Source of the DNA: Anaerolinea sp.
GTDB taxonomy: Bacteria > Chloroflexota > Anaerolineae > Anaerolineales > Villigracilaceae
Length of the DNA stretch: 64,000 nucleotides
Assembly (NCBI GenBank): GCA_020723805.1
Contig: DYID01000016.1
Span: 21,654-85,653, forward strand
Direction: 5' to 3'
Below are positions 8,614 through 15,106 of the stretch, piece by piece. The translations under genes and the position numbers were made by a program. The first letter of the stretch is position 1. The number at the start of each line of letters is the position of its first letter. The notes under the pieces were generated by a model. That model made no database searches, was not told the DNA's origin, and worked only from the letters and a program-made list of their open reading frames with translations.

Positions 8614-9288
8614 ATGGAAGAAAAAGCCCCCCTCTTATTGACCATCGCCGTCCTCGGCGGCACCGGCAAGGAAGGCAAAGGACTCGCCTACCGCTGGGCA
8701 AAAGCAGGTTACAAGGTCATCATCGGCTCACGCACCCCCGAAAAAGCCGTCACCGCCGCCTCTGAAATCATCGAACGGCTGGAGGGATCTTCCTCGGTGG
8801 TGGGCGCCTCGAACCTCGAAGCCGCCCAGCAGGCGGACATCGTCGTGCTGACCGTGCCGTATGCCGCGCACAAATCCACGCTCGAAAGCGTGAAGGATGC
8901 GCTCAAAGGCAAACTGCTCATTGACGTCACCGTGCCGCTCGTGCCGCCCAAAGTGACCAAAGTGCAAATGCCGCCGGCCGGCTCCGCCGCACAGGAAGCG
9001 AAACAAATCCTTGGCGAGGGCGTGGAGGTCTGCGCCGCGTTCCAAAATATCTCTCACGAACATCTGCTCACCGATGAAGATGTGGAGTGCGACGTGCTGG
9101 TCACCGGCACATCCAAAGAAGCCCGCGCCGAAACCCTCAAACTCGTCGAAGCCGCCGGGCTCAAGGGCTGGGACGCCGGTCCCATCGAGAATTCCGTCGT
9201 CGTGGAGGGACTGACCAGCGTGCTGATCAACATCAACAAGCAATACGGCTCCACTCATGCGGGAATTAAGATCACGGGTGTAAAATAA
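8614..9288 (+). CDS. npdG: NADPH-dependent F420 reductase (F420H2:NADP+ oxidoreductase)
   Basis: 224 residues. It transfers hydride between F420H2 and NADP+. The N-terminal Rossmann motif GGTGKEGKG (15-23) and IGSR after the second strand fit the NADP 2'-phosphate pocket of Fno/NpdG. The middle QNISHEHL and the C-terminal HAGIKITG are family hallmarks. The ATG at 8614 has a good AAGGAG. It heads the F420 region of the window (cofE at 10624, cofD/cofC at 18269). The MNT antitoxin gene begins 4 nt after its stop, and a diverged copy of this gene's 3' end recurs at 9946-9990. Confidence 0.9.
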   Translation: MEEKAPLLLTIAVLGGTGKEGKGLAYRWAKAGYKVIIGSRTPEKAVTAASEIIERLEGSSSVVGASNLEAAQQADIVVLTVPYAAHKSTLESVKDALKGKLLIDVTVPLVPPKVTKVQMPPAGSAAQEAKQILGEGVEVCAAFQNISHEHLLTDEDVECDVLVTGTSKEARAETLKLVEAAGLKGWDAGPIENSVVVEGLTSVLININKQYGSTHAGIKITGVK

Positions 9289-9292
9289 AAAT

Positions 9293-9607
9293 ATGAGCAA
9301 AATCAAGGTGAAAATTCCCAAAAAACAAATTGCCGATTTCTGCGAACGTTGGAAGGTAAAACAGTTCGCGCTGTTCGGTTCGGTGTTGAGAGATGATTTT
9401 CGCCCTGACAGCGACATTGACGTTTTGGTTTCGTTTTCACCGGACGCACCATGGAATTTGTTCGATTTCGTTACCATGCAAGAGGAACTGCAAAAACTGT
9501 TTGGGCGCCATGTGGACTTTGTCGAAAAGGAAGGTCTTAAAAATCCTTTCCGAAAACAGAGTATTTTGAACAGCATGAAGGTTATCTATGAAGCCGAACG
9601 AGCGTGA
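9293..9607 (+). CDS. MNT-type nucleotidyltransferase antitoxin, module 1
   Basis: 104 residues. A minimal nucleotidyltransferase with the signature G29-S30 ... D41-x-D43 (FGSVLRDDF, SDIDVLV). In characterised MntA/HepT pairs this protein neutralises the HepT RNase by adding AMP groups to it. It starts 4 nt after npdG and its 3' end overlaps the HepT start by 20 nt, the usual arrangement of these two-gene modules. No separate promoter is evident, so it may be expressed with npdG. Confidence 0.85.
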   Translation: MSKIKVKIPKKQIADFCERWKVKQFALFGSVLRDDFRPDSDIDVLVSFSPDAPWNLFDFVTMQEELQKLFGRHVDFVEKEGLKNPFRKQSILNSMKVIYEAERA

Positions 9608-9941
9608 TGTCTCCTACCTGTGGGATATGCTCGAAGCTGCCAGGAATATCGGAAAATTCCTTACAGGGGTAAAGTACGGAACGTATTCCAAAAATAAGAT
9701 GATCCAGTCCGCAGTGGAGCGCCAGTTGGAAATTATTGGCGAGGCAGCCAAGCGTGTCTCTAATGAATTCAAGGAGGCGCATCCTGAAATTCCATGGAAA
9801 AACATCATCGGCCTTCGCAACATTTTGGCGCACGAATATGGGGAAGTGAGGGTCGACCGTATCTGGTTGATTGCTACAACAAGCGCAAAAGAACTAACAA
9901 CCTTGCTCAAGCCCCTTGTGCCAAAAATGAAAGCAAAATAA
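9588..9941 (+). CDS. HepT-like RNase toxin (DUF86), module 1
   Basis: 117 residues, all-helical HEPN fold. The RNase motif Rx4HxY is intact: R77, H82, Y84 within RNILAHEYG. HEPN toxins of this family cleave RNA and are inhibited by their MNT partner. The gene overlaps the antitoxin gene by 20 nt. A similar second module lies immediately downstream. The motif EIIGEAAKR before the active site is the family's conserved second helix. Confidence 0.85.
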   Translation: MKPNERDVSYLWDMLEAARNIGKFLTGVKYGTYSKNKMIQSAVERQLEIIGEAAKRVSNEFKEAHPEIPWKNIIGLRNILAHEYGEVRVDRIWLIATTSAKELTTLLKPLVPKMKAK

Positions 9942-9945
9942 CCCG

Positions 9946-9990
9946 ATGCCCTCCATGTCCACGGGCGTCAAGATAACCGGCGTAAAATAA
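9946..9990 (+). pseudogene. npdG: Relic of a second npdG 3' end
   Basis: Reading to the TAA at 9988-9990, the last codons translate STGVKITGVK, matching the npdG terminus (AGIKITGVK). The nine codons aligned back from the stop differ from npdG mostly at third positions, with one conservative Ile/Val change. Both stops are followed by exactly 4 nt and then the ATG of an MNT gene. This indicates a truncated remnant of a diverged npdG copy rather than chance. Confidence 0.75.
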
Positions 9991-9994
9991 GAGC

Positions 9995-10297
9995 ATGAAC
10001 AAATTCGAAGAACTCACCAAACAAATTGTGCCAATTCTCAAACCATATGTCAGTCGAATCTCTGTATTCGGCTCCTATGTGCGCGGCGAAGAAACTCCCG
10101 AAAGCGATATTGACATCTTGGTTCGCCTCAAACCCGCCGACCGCCGCCCCAGACTCGGTTTGAAGTTTTTCGGACTGCAAGATGAATTAAAAAAATTGAT
10201 TGGACGCGAGGTGGATTTAGTCACTGAAGAAGGACTTAGCCCTTATATTCGCCCTTATATCGAAAAGGAAAAGGTCGTTTTGTATGAAGAAGGATGA
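9995..10297 (+). CDS. MNT-type nucleotidyltransferase antitoxin, module 2
   Basis: 100 residues. The nucleotidyltransferase signature is intact (G26-S27 and D38-x-D40 in FGSYVRGEE ... SDIDILV). It is clearly diverged from module 1 in sequence, so this is not a recent tandem duplication. It starts 4 nt after the npdG relic, mimicking the npdG-module 1 junction. It overlaps the following HepT gene by 14 nt. Confidence 0.85.
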   Translation: MNKFEELTKQIVPILKPYVSRISVFGSYVRGEETPESDIDILVRLKPADRRPRLGLKFFGLQDELKKLIGREVDLVTEEGLSPYIRPYIEKEKVVLYEEG

Positions 10298-10619
10298 TTC
10301 GGTCTATCTTCATCACATCTTGGATGCCATCCATCGTATCGAAACGTATACCCAAGGCATTTCCAAAGAGACATACATGCAAAACGGCCTTCTTCAGGAT
10401 GGGGTTGTGCGGCAATTGGAGATCATAGGCGAGGCAAGCAACAACATCTCGGAGGAATTTCAGGATAAACATTCCGAAATTCCATGGGGGCAAATCATCA
10501 GCCTGCGCAATCGAATTGTACATGCCTATTTCGACATTAACCTTGAAATTACCTGGGATATTGTTCACGGCGACATTCCAGAATTGAAGCGGCAGATTGA
10601 ACGAATCTTGTCATCCTAG
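10284..10619 (+). CDS. HepT-like RNase toxin (DUF86), module 2
   Basis: 111 residues, HEPN/DUF86 fold. The Rx4HxY motif is intact as R75, H80, Y82 in RNRIVHAYF, and the REIIGEA-like helix (RQLEIIGEAS) is present. It is paired with the MNT gene at 9995. cofE starts 4 nt after its stop, so the two toxin-antitoxin modules sit between npdG and cofE without breaking either gene. Confidence 0.85.
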   Translation: MKKDDSVYLHHILDAIHRIETYTQGISKETYMQNGLLQDGVVRQLEIIGEASNNISEEFQDKHSEIPWGQIISLRNRIVHAYFDINLEITWDIVHGDIPELKRQIERILSS

Positions 10620-10623
10620 CCAT

Positions 10624-11427
10624 ATGCCCCTCACCCTCACCCCCCTCGCGCACATCCCCCTCATCCGCCACGGCGACAACCTGGCGGATATTCTTGTATC
10701 AGCCCTGCGCGCGAACGATATCCAACTCGCCGACGGCGACATCCTGGTCGTCACCTCCAAAATCGTCAGCAAAGCCGAAGGGCGGATGGTAAACCTTGCC
10801 ACGGTCACGCCCTCGCCGCGCGCCCTCGAACTGGCGGAACAAACCCAAAAAGACCCGCGCCTCGTTGAACTCGTTTTGCAAGAAAGCGCCGAAATCCTGC
10901 GCACACGCCCCGGCACCATCATCGTCGAGCATCGTCTCGGCTTCGTCTGCGCCAACGCGGGGATTGACCATTCGAATGTGTCCCCCACCCCTAACTCCCC
11001 TCCCCCAATATTGGGGGAGGGGCTGGGGGTGGGGGGTGAAGAGTGGGTCCTGCTCCTTCCGCAAGACCCAGACCTCTCGTCCAGAAAGATGCGGGATGAG
11101 ATTCAATCCAAAACCGGAAAACACATCGGCGTCATGATCATTGACTCGCACGGACGCGCTTGGCGCATCGGCACGGTCGGCGTGTGCATCGGATTGAGTG
11201 GCATCCCCGCTGTGGTGGACGAACGCGGCTGGAAGGACTTGTTCGGCTACGAGTTGAAAATCACTATCGTCGGCGTGGCAGACGAGCTCGCCGCCGCCGC
11301 CTCGCTCGTCATGGGGCAAGCCGCCGAAGGCACGCCCGCCGTCCACGTGCGCGGCTTTCCGTATCCGTTGCGCGAAGGCTCGCTCAAGGAACTGCTCCGC
11401 CCCAAAGAGCAGGATATGTTTCGATAA
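10624..11427 (+). CDS. cofE: Coenzyme F420-0:L-glutamate ligase
   Basis: 267 residues. The enzyme adds glutamate to F420-0, GTP-dependently. Family motifs are DILVVTSKIVSKAEG (39-53), NAGIDHSNV (111-119), LLLPQDPD (143-150), HIGVMIIDSHGR and WRIGTVGVCIG. Between NAGIDHSNV and the LLLPQDPD strand there is an extra stretch of about 19 residues (120-138, Pro/Gly-rich) encoded by a palindromic repeat; known relatives run directly from SNV to the LLP strand. The reading frame is kept, so the enzyme is probably functional with a surface loop. ATG 10624 follows the toxin gene closely. Confidence 0.9.
   Translation: MPLTLTPLAHIPLIRHGDNLADILVSALRANDIQLADGDILVVTSKIVSKAEGRMVNLATVTPSPRALELAEQTQKDPRLVELVLQESAEILRTRPGTIIVEHRLGFVCANAGIDHSNVSPTPNSPPPILGEGLGVGGEEWVLLLPQDPDLSSRKMRDEIQSKTGKHIGVMIIDSHGRAWRIGTVGVCIGLSGIPAVVDERGWKDLFGYELKITIVGVADELAAAASLVMGQAAEGTPAVHVRGFPYPLREGSLKELLRPKEQDMFR
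10982..11036. repeat. Palindromic element inserted in-frame in cofE
   Basis: A perfect 26-bp palindrome (10997-11022) with half-site CCCCTCCCCCAAT is extended by imperfect C-rich/G-rich arms to about 55 bp. It codes in-frame for roughly 19 extra residues of CofE. The type is the intergenic C-rich/G-rich hairpin common in bacterial genomes, here inside a gene. Confidence 0.8.
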
Positions 11428-11432
11428 ATCCT

Positions 11433-11825
11433 ATGAACCCTTTCCCCTCCGAATTCCTCGACCTCCTCAAAGACGAAACCAAAGCCATCCTCTACCTCGC
11501 CACCCTCATGCCCGATGGATCGCCGCAGGTCACGCCCGTCTGGTTCAACACCGACGGCGAATACATCCTCATCAACACCAGCGAAGGGCGTGTCAAAGAC
11601 CGCAACATGAAAGCCCGCCCTAAAGTGGCAATGGTCATTCAAGACCCGTCTGACCCCTACCGTTACCTCCAAATTCGCGGCGAGGTGGCGGAATATACCA
11701 GCGATGGCGCCGATGAACACATCAACCAACTCTCCCTCAAATACGACAACGAACCCTGGACCTTCCGCGCGGGACAAAAGCGGATCATCTACAAAATCAG
11801 ACCGCTTCACTTCGACCCCCACTGA
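11433..11825 (+). CDS. PPOX-class F420-dependent oxidoreductase
   Basis: 130 residues with the split-barrel flavin/deazaflavin-binding fold. The sequence shows the family pattern: ILYLATLMPDGSPQVTPVWF, YILINTSEGRVKDRNM and a mid-strand RYLQIRGEVAEYT. The KxRNMKARPKVAM segment matches F420-binding members (FDOR-B type), which reduce quinone-, biliverdin- or coumarin-like substrates. It lies 5 nt after cofE and ends at the start of the nitroreductase gene, giving a cofE-PPOX-nitroreductase operon. F420 use is inferred from family and context. Confidence 0.82.
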   Translation: MNPFPSEFLDLLKDETKAILYLATLMPDGSPQVTPVWFNTDGEYILINTSEGRVKDRNMKARPKVAMVIQDPSDPYRYLQIRGEVAEYTSDGADEHINQLSLKYDNEPWTFRAGQKRIIYKIRPLHFDPH

Positions 11826-11826
11826 C

Positions 11827-12432
11827 CTGCACACCTTTTTGCGGACCCGCCGCTCCATCCGCCGCTTCAAAGCGGATCCTTCGACGGGCTCAGGACAGCG
11901 CCCTGTGCCTGATTCCGTCATCGAGCGGATTCTCACCACCGCGACCTACGCCCCCTCCGCGCATAACCTTCAGCCCTGGCGCTTTGCCATTGTAGCGCCG
12001 GCTTCCGCCGGCAGGGAGCGCCTCGCCCACGCGTTGACTTCCGCCATGCGCCGCGACATGACCGCCGAAGGCGCGCCCGCAGCGGAGATCGAGTCCAGGG
12101 TGGCGCGCTCGCTCAAACGTCTGAACGAAGCGCCCGTCATCATCGTCCTCTGCCGCGACGTGACCGCCGTCCGCGAACACAAGCGTGAGGACGAGATCAT
12201 GTCCATCCAATCCGTCGCCAATGCGGCGACGTATCTCCTGCTCGCTGCGCACGCTGAAGGCTTGGGCGGCAACTGGATTTGCTGGACCCTCTACGCCCAG
12301 GAAGAAACGCGCCAAGCCTTAGGCTTGCCCGAAACGTGGGAGCCGCAGGCAATGGTTTTTATCGGGTATGCGGATGAAGAACCGAAGGAAAAAGTTGTGA
12401 AGCCCCTGAATGAAATCGTGGAGCAAGTCTGA
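11827..12432 (+). CDS. Nitroreductase related to the FbiB C-terminal domain
   Basis: About 201 residues. RTRRSIRRF, APSAHNLQPWRF, RVARSLKRLNEAPVIIVLC, SIQSVANAATYLLLAAHAEGLGGNWIC and WEPQAMVFIGY follow the C-terminal FMN domain of mycobacterial FbiB, which reduces dehydro-F420-0 to F420-0 in the PEP-based pathway. Here it is a separate protein two genes after cofE. The start is uncertain: CTG 11827 directly after the upstream TGA, or TTG 11839; upstream in-frame ATG codons lie within the PPOX gene. Three repeat traces fall in it: STGSGQ (11877-11901), a GCCGGC hairpin (11997-12012) and a palindrome holding the stop codon. Confidence 0.75.
   Translation: MHTFLRTRRSIRRFKADPSTGSGQRPVPDSVIERILTTATYAPSAHNLQPWRFAIVAPASAGRERLAHALTSAMRRDMTAEGAPAAEIESRVARSLKRLNEAPVIIVLCRDVTAVREHKREDEIMSIQSVANAATYLLLAAHAEGLGGNWICWTLYAQEETRQALGLPETWEPQAMVFIGYADEEPKEKVVKPLNEIVEQV
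11877..11901. repeat. STGSGQ-coding short repeat in the nitroreductase gene
   Basis: TCCTTCGACGGGCTCAGGAC resembles the short dispersed repeat that yields STGSGQ/STSSGQ peptides when inside genes. It adds about seven residues between RRFKADP and PVPDSVIERIL, where nitroreductases normally continue without a gap. Confidence 0.65.
11997..12012. repeat. GCCGGC hairpin inside the nitroreductase gene
   Basis: Perfect 6-bp arms (GCCGGC) around TTCC encode APASAG after WRFAIV. The family normally has a variable turn here, so this may be a second in-frame element, less certain than the STGSGQ one. Confidence 0.45.
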
Positions 12433-12442
12433 GACTTGCTCC
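12420..12442. repeat. GTCTGAGAC palindrome containing a stop codon
   Basis: A perfect 23-bp palindrome with arms GGAGCAAGTC / GACTTGCTCC. Its central TGA is the stop codon of the nitroreductase, so the last residues (EQV) are encoded by the repeat. Same core as 1256-1276 and 19818-19834. Confidence 0.75.
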
Positions 12443-12443
12443 A

Positions 12444-12875
12444 CTAGGGCATGGCAGTCTCGACGAATCGCACCACGCCCAGTTGATAAGTCTCGCCGCG
12501 TGAGATGTGGATGCGAACTTCATTGCCGCCGTTTTCGGCAAGGATAATCAGCGACTGTTCGCCGGCCGGCACATTTTCGAGACGGAAACTACCGTCGGCG
12601 TTTGTACGCACGGATTGATTACTTCCCAGTATCAATACCTCGCCTCGAAACGGTTCACCGCTGGAAGTCAACACCACGCCTTCCACCGCACCCTTCCCCA
12701 GCACCACCTGACCGCCGAACTGACCATTCACAACACTGAGAAACCCTAGAAACAACACCAACACAGCCAGCGCGGCAATCAGCCGGCGCATCCGCCGCTT
12801 GCCTGTCTCGGCAGCGGGAGGCAGGTCGGGCAAACCGTTTTCAAATTCTTTCAGAGAGGGGTCTTTTTCGAACAT
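12444..12875 (-). CDS. Membrane-anchored carboxypeptidase-regulatory-like domain protein
   Basis: 143 residues. A cytoplasmic N-terminal stretch (1-28), one membrane segment (about 30-48) and an extracytoplasmic beta-sandwich of the carboxypeptidase regulatory-like type (VEGVVLTSSGEPFRGEVLILG ... DGSFRLENVPAG). Such domains are structural or adhesive, and no enzyme motif is present. ATG 12875 has GGAG upstream. It is encoded downstream of the pilin/CpaE operon on the same strand and could belong to the same envelope structure, but that link is only positional. Confidence 0.65.
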   Translation of the reverse strand: MFEKDPSLKEFENGLPDLPPAAETGKRRMRRLIAALAVLVLFLGFLSVVNGQFGGQVVLGKGAVEGVVLTSSGEPFRGEVLILGSNQSVRTNADGSFRLENVPAGEQSLIILAENGGNEVRIHISRGETYQLGVVRFVETAMP

Positions 12876-12929
12876 GGCTTTCTCCTACGAAATCCCTATA
12901 ACGTCCAGGTAAATGTTATGGAACTGATG

Positions 12930-12999
12930 TTACGCACCGTCCCGAAGGTTTGACTGAAAAATAGACACAATTTGCGAGAACCTTCGGGACGTTTCGCGT
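12930..12999. repeat. Long inverted repeat with CCGAAGGTT arms
   Basis: Arms CGTCCCGAAGGTT (12938-12950) and AACCTTCGGGACG (12979-12991) pair perfectly over 13 bp, and TTACGC / GCGTAA extend the pairing outward. It lies between the pilin stop and the downstream gene. It lacks a T-run on the transcribed strand, so it is listed as a repeat rather than a terminator. A related copy is at 44800-44854. Confidence 0.7.
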
Positions 13000-13007
13000 A
13001 AGGTGAG

Positions 13008-13706
13008 TTATGGAATAGAAATACGGAAACCATCCACGCAAACCTGAGAGGCATCCCAGGAGCGCAAACCGGCGCCGCCTTCGGTATAGATGGAATCCTT
13101 TCCTGTCAGCACAGGGACGCCGTCTATGTAGGCGGTAAACTGATTGCCTTGCACCGAAACGGTGACATCCTTCGGCGCGCTGTACCAATCGTAACCTTTG
13201 GCAGGAGCGACCGCAAAGGGCGTGAGTTCCTTTCCATTTACCCACTTGCGAAAGATGAACGCGCCGTAGCCGGGGTCATACTGAAAGGTGTAGCCGTTGA
13301 ACTGTCCTTTGTCATCCACCGTAGTGCGGAAGAAAACACCGTAGCCGTTGCCTTTCATCAAATGCGCCCCATCCATCTGGATGGTATAGTCTTTTGGCTT
13401 GAGGTTTGCAGAGCATTTGTCGAAAATCATCCCCACGCCGGAAGCGCAGGCGGATTCGTTTTTCGATTGCCATGCGCCCTGCCCTTTCAGCCAGTTATCC
13501 AAGCCGGCGTTGAAGTTATCTTCGCAGGCATAGCGCACATCTCCGCACACATCATCGCCGCTAATGGCGCTGGCGGCGCGGCAGTACACATCGGAGAGGC
13601 GCACGCCGGTCAATTGCAGCACCAGCGCCGTGCCGATGACAACCAGAGCAATCAGCAGGACGTATTCCACAAGTCCCTGTCCTTTTGAAAGGCGCATTTG
13701 TTTCAT
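13008..13706 (-). CDS. Flp-type prepilin fused to a ConA/LamG-like domain
   Basis: 232 residues. The N-terminus MKQMRLSKGQGLVEYVLL is a class III prepilin signal: cleavage after G9 leaves Glu at +5 in a hydrophobic helix (VLLIALVVIGTALVLQL). After a Cys-containing linker the rest (about 60-232) looks like a concanavalin-A/LamG or DUF1080-type beta sandwich (GYGVFFRTTVDD, FIFRKWVNG, VSVQGNQFTAYIDGVPV). Flp pilins are usually under 80 residues, so this is a pilin stalk with a globular, possibly carbohydrate-binding head. The ATG overlaps the upstream stop (ATGA), with AAGGAG upstream. Confidence 0.78.
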   Translation of the reverse strand: MKQMRLSKGQGLVEYVLLIALVVIGTALVLQLTGVRLSDVYCRAASAISGDDVCGDVRYACEDNFNAGLDNWLKGQGAWQSKNESACASGVGMIFDKCSANLKPKDYTIQMDGAHLMKGNGYGVFFRTTVDDKGQFNGYTFQYDPGYGAFIFRKWVNGKELTPFAVAPAKGYDWYSAPKDVTVSVQGNQFTAYIDGVPVLTGKDSIYTEGGAGLRSWDASQVCVDGFRISIP

Positions 13707-14923
13707 TTCTGCTTCTCCTTTCGGCTTTTGATTCTCGCCTGAACGCGCTGGTATCCTTCCTTGGGGGATTTCGGAGCAGAAGATTTGTGAACGGGATTGC
13801 TCCAATGAAAGGCAAGGTCCTCGAACAGGGCGGCAAACGGGCTTTCAGGCTGGGCATAAGTGACTGGCTTGCCCAGTGTAATCGCCGTGGAAAAGACATC
13901 ACCGCCATTGGGAACGGCGACGCGAATGGAGCGCTTGAGGGATTTTTCGATTTGCGCCCGCGACAAGCCATTCCCTTTGAATGTCCAGTTCAACACCAAT
14001 TCGATTTTTTCCGGGGGATAACCGAGTTTATCGAAAACGCGCAAAGCCGAACTGGCGTTTTGTATCGAAGCCAGTTCGGGTGTCAACAGCAAAACGATTA
14101 GATCGGCAACATCGAGCGCGGCAAGCGTGGTGTCACGGAAATCGTGCGGCAGGTCAATGACCACATATTCATATTGCGATTTCAGCACCGACAGCACATG
14201 ATCCACCTGGTCTTTGACCAGCATTTCAGTGAGTTCCGGCTCGCGCGGAGTCGCCAGCACATCCAGCCCGCACGGGTGACGGAGGAGCACACGCCGAATT
14301 AACTCCGGCTCCATTTCGTTGAAGGGAATGGGAGCGAGGTCTGCCCAACTGTTACGCAGCGGCACATCCAGCATCAAGGCGGCTTGTCCGTTGGTCAATG
14401 CCAAATCCACCAGGGCGGTTTTGTAGTCCCACACCTGGGCAAGTCCCACCGCCAGATTCACTGCCAGGGTGGAAACGCCGCATCCGCCGCGCAAAGAAAA
14501 GACGGCGATAGTGCGGTTATCGGATTTTGGCGCGGCAGGCTCAACGGTCACGGAGGAACGCCGCAGCAACGCCTTGACGCGCGCCACAAACTCGGCAGGC
14601 TCGAGAGGCTTGGGGATGAAATCGTCTGCGCCGGCGTCGTATGCCTGCAAACGATCATCCAGTTCCTTCAAGCCGGTCAAAATAATGATGGGAATTTGCG
14701 CTGTTTCAGGAGAACGCCGCAGGCGGCGGCAAAGTTCGAAACCATCCATATCCGGCATCAGCACATCCAGCACGGCAAGCGCCGGCGCGGTCGTCTTCAC
14801 AAGCGCAAGCGCCTCTTCCCCGCTGCCGGCGGTGAAGATATTAAAACCAGCCGACTGTAAGACCCCGCTGGTAATCTTGCGGCTCAAGGGATCATCATCT
14901 ACGACAAGAATTTCCAAGCCCAT
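13703..14923 (-). CDS. CpaE/TadZ-like pilus-assembly ATPase with receiver domain
   Basis: 406 residues. An N-terminal receiver domain (D53 phosphoacceptor in VLDVLMPDMDG, IILTG, IPKPL) is followed by a MinD/ParA-like ATPase domain from about 138. The deviant Walker A reads RGGCGVST (145-152), lacking the usual Lys before Ser, as in atypical TadZ/CpaE proteins that localise Tad/Flp pili. VIDLP is the Walker B equivalent. ATG 14923 is chosen because MGLEILVVDDD is the canonical receiver start. Its stop overlaps the pilin start, so the two are translationally coupled. No other tad genes are in view. Confidence 0.82.
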   Translation of the reverse strand: MGLEILVVDDDPLSRKITSGVLQSAGFNIFTAGSGEEALALVKTTAPALAVLDVLMPDMDGFELCRRLRRSPETAQIPIIILTGLKELDDRLQAYDAGADDFIPKPLEPAEFVARVKALLRRSSVTVEPAAPKSDNRTIAVFSLRGGCGVSTLAVNLAVGLAQVWDYKTALVDLALTNGQAALMLDVPLRNSWADLAPIPFNEMEPELIRRVLLRHPCGLDVLATPREPELTEMLVKDQVDHVLSVLKSQYEYVVIDLPHDFRDTTLAALDVADLIVLLLTPELASIQNASSALRVFDKLGYPPEKIELVLNWTFKGNGLSRAQIEKSLKRSIRVAVPNGGDVFSTAITLGKPVTYAQPESPFAALFEDLAFHWSNPVHKSSAPKSPKEGYQRVQARIKSRKEKQK

Positions 14924-15071
14924 GACACTTCTCCTGTAACGACCACTTTCAATTGGATAAGTTTCACCCTGTGTTACGGTTCGGTTACAGTATAGCACCC
15001 CTGCCTGTCAGGCACACCTTTCAGCGGCGTTACAGTTTGCCCTAAAACAATGGAAAAAAGCCAAGACGCCT

Positions 15072-15077
15072 TATAAT
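15072..15077 (+). promoter_or_regulatory. TATAAT -10 box upstream of the hybrid histidine kinase
   Basis: Consensus TATAAT about 30 bp before the histidine kinase start, in the intergenic region between two divergent genes. No consensus -35 is visible at the normal spacing. Confidence 0.4.
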
Positions 15078-15106
15078 GAAACCGTCATTACGGCATGGAG
15101 AGACTG

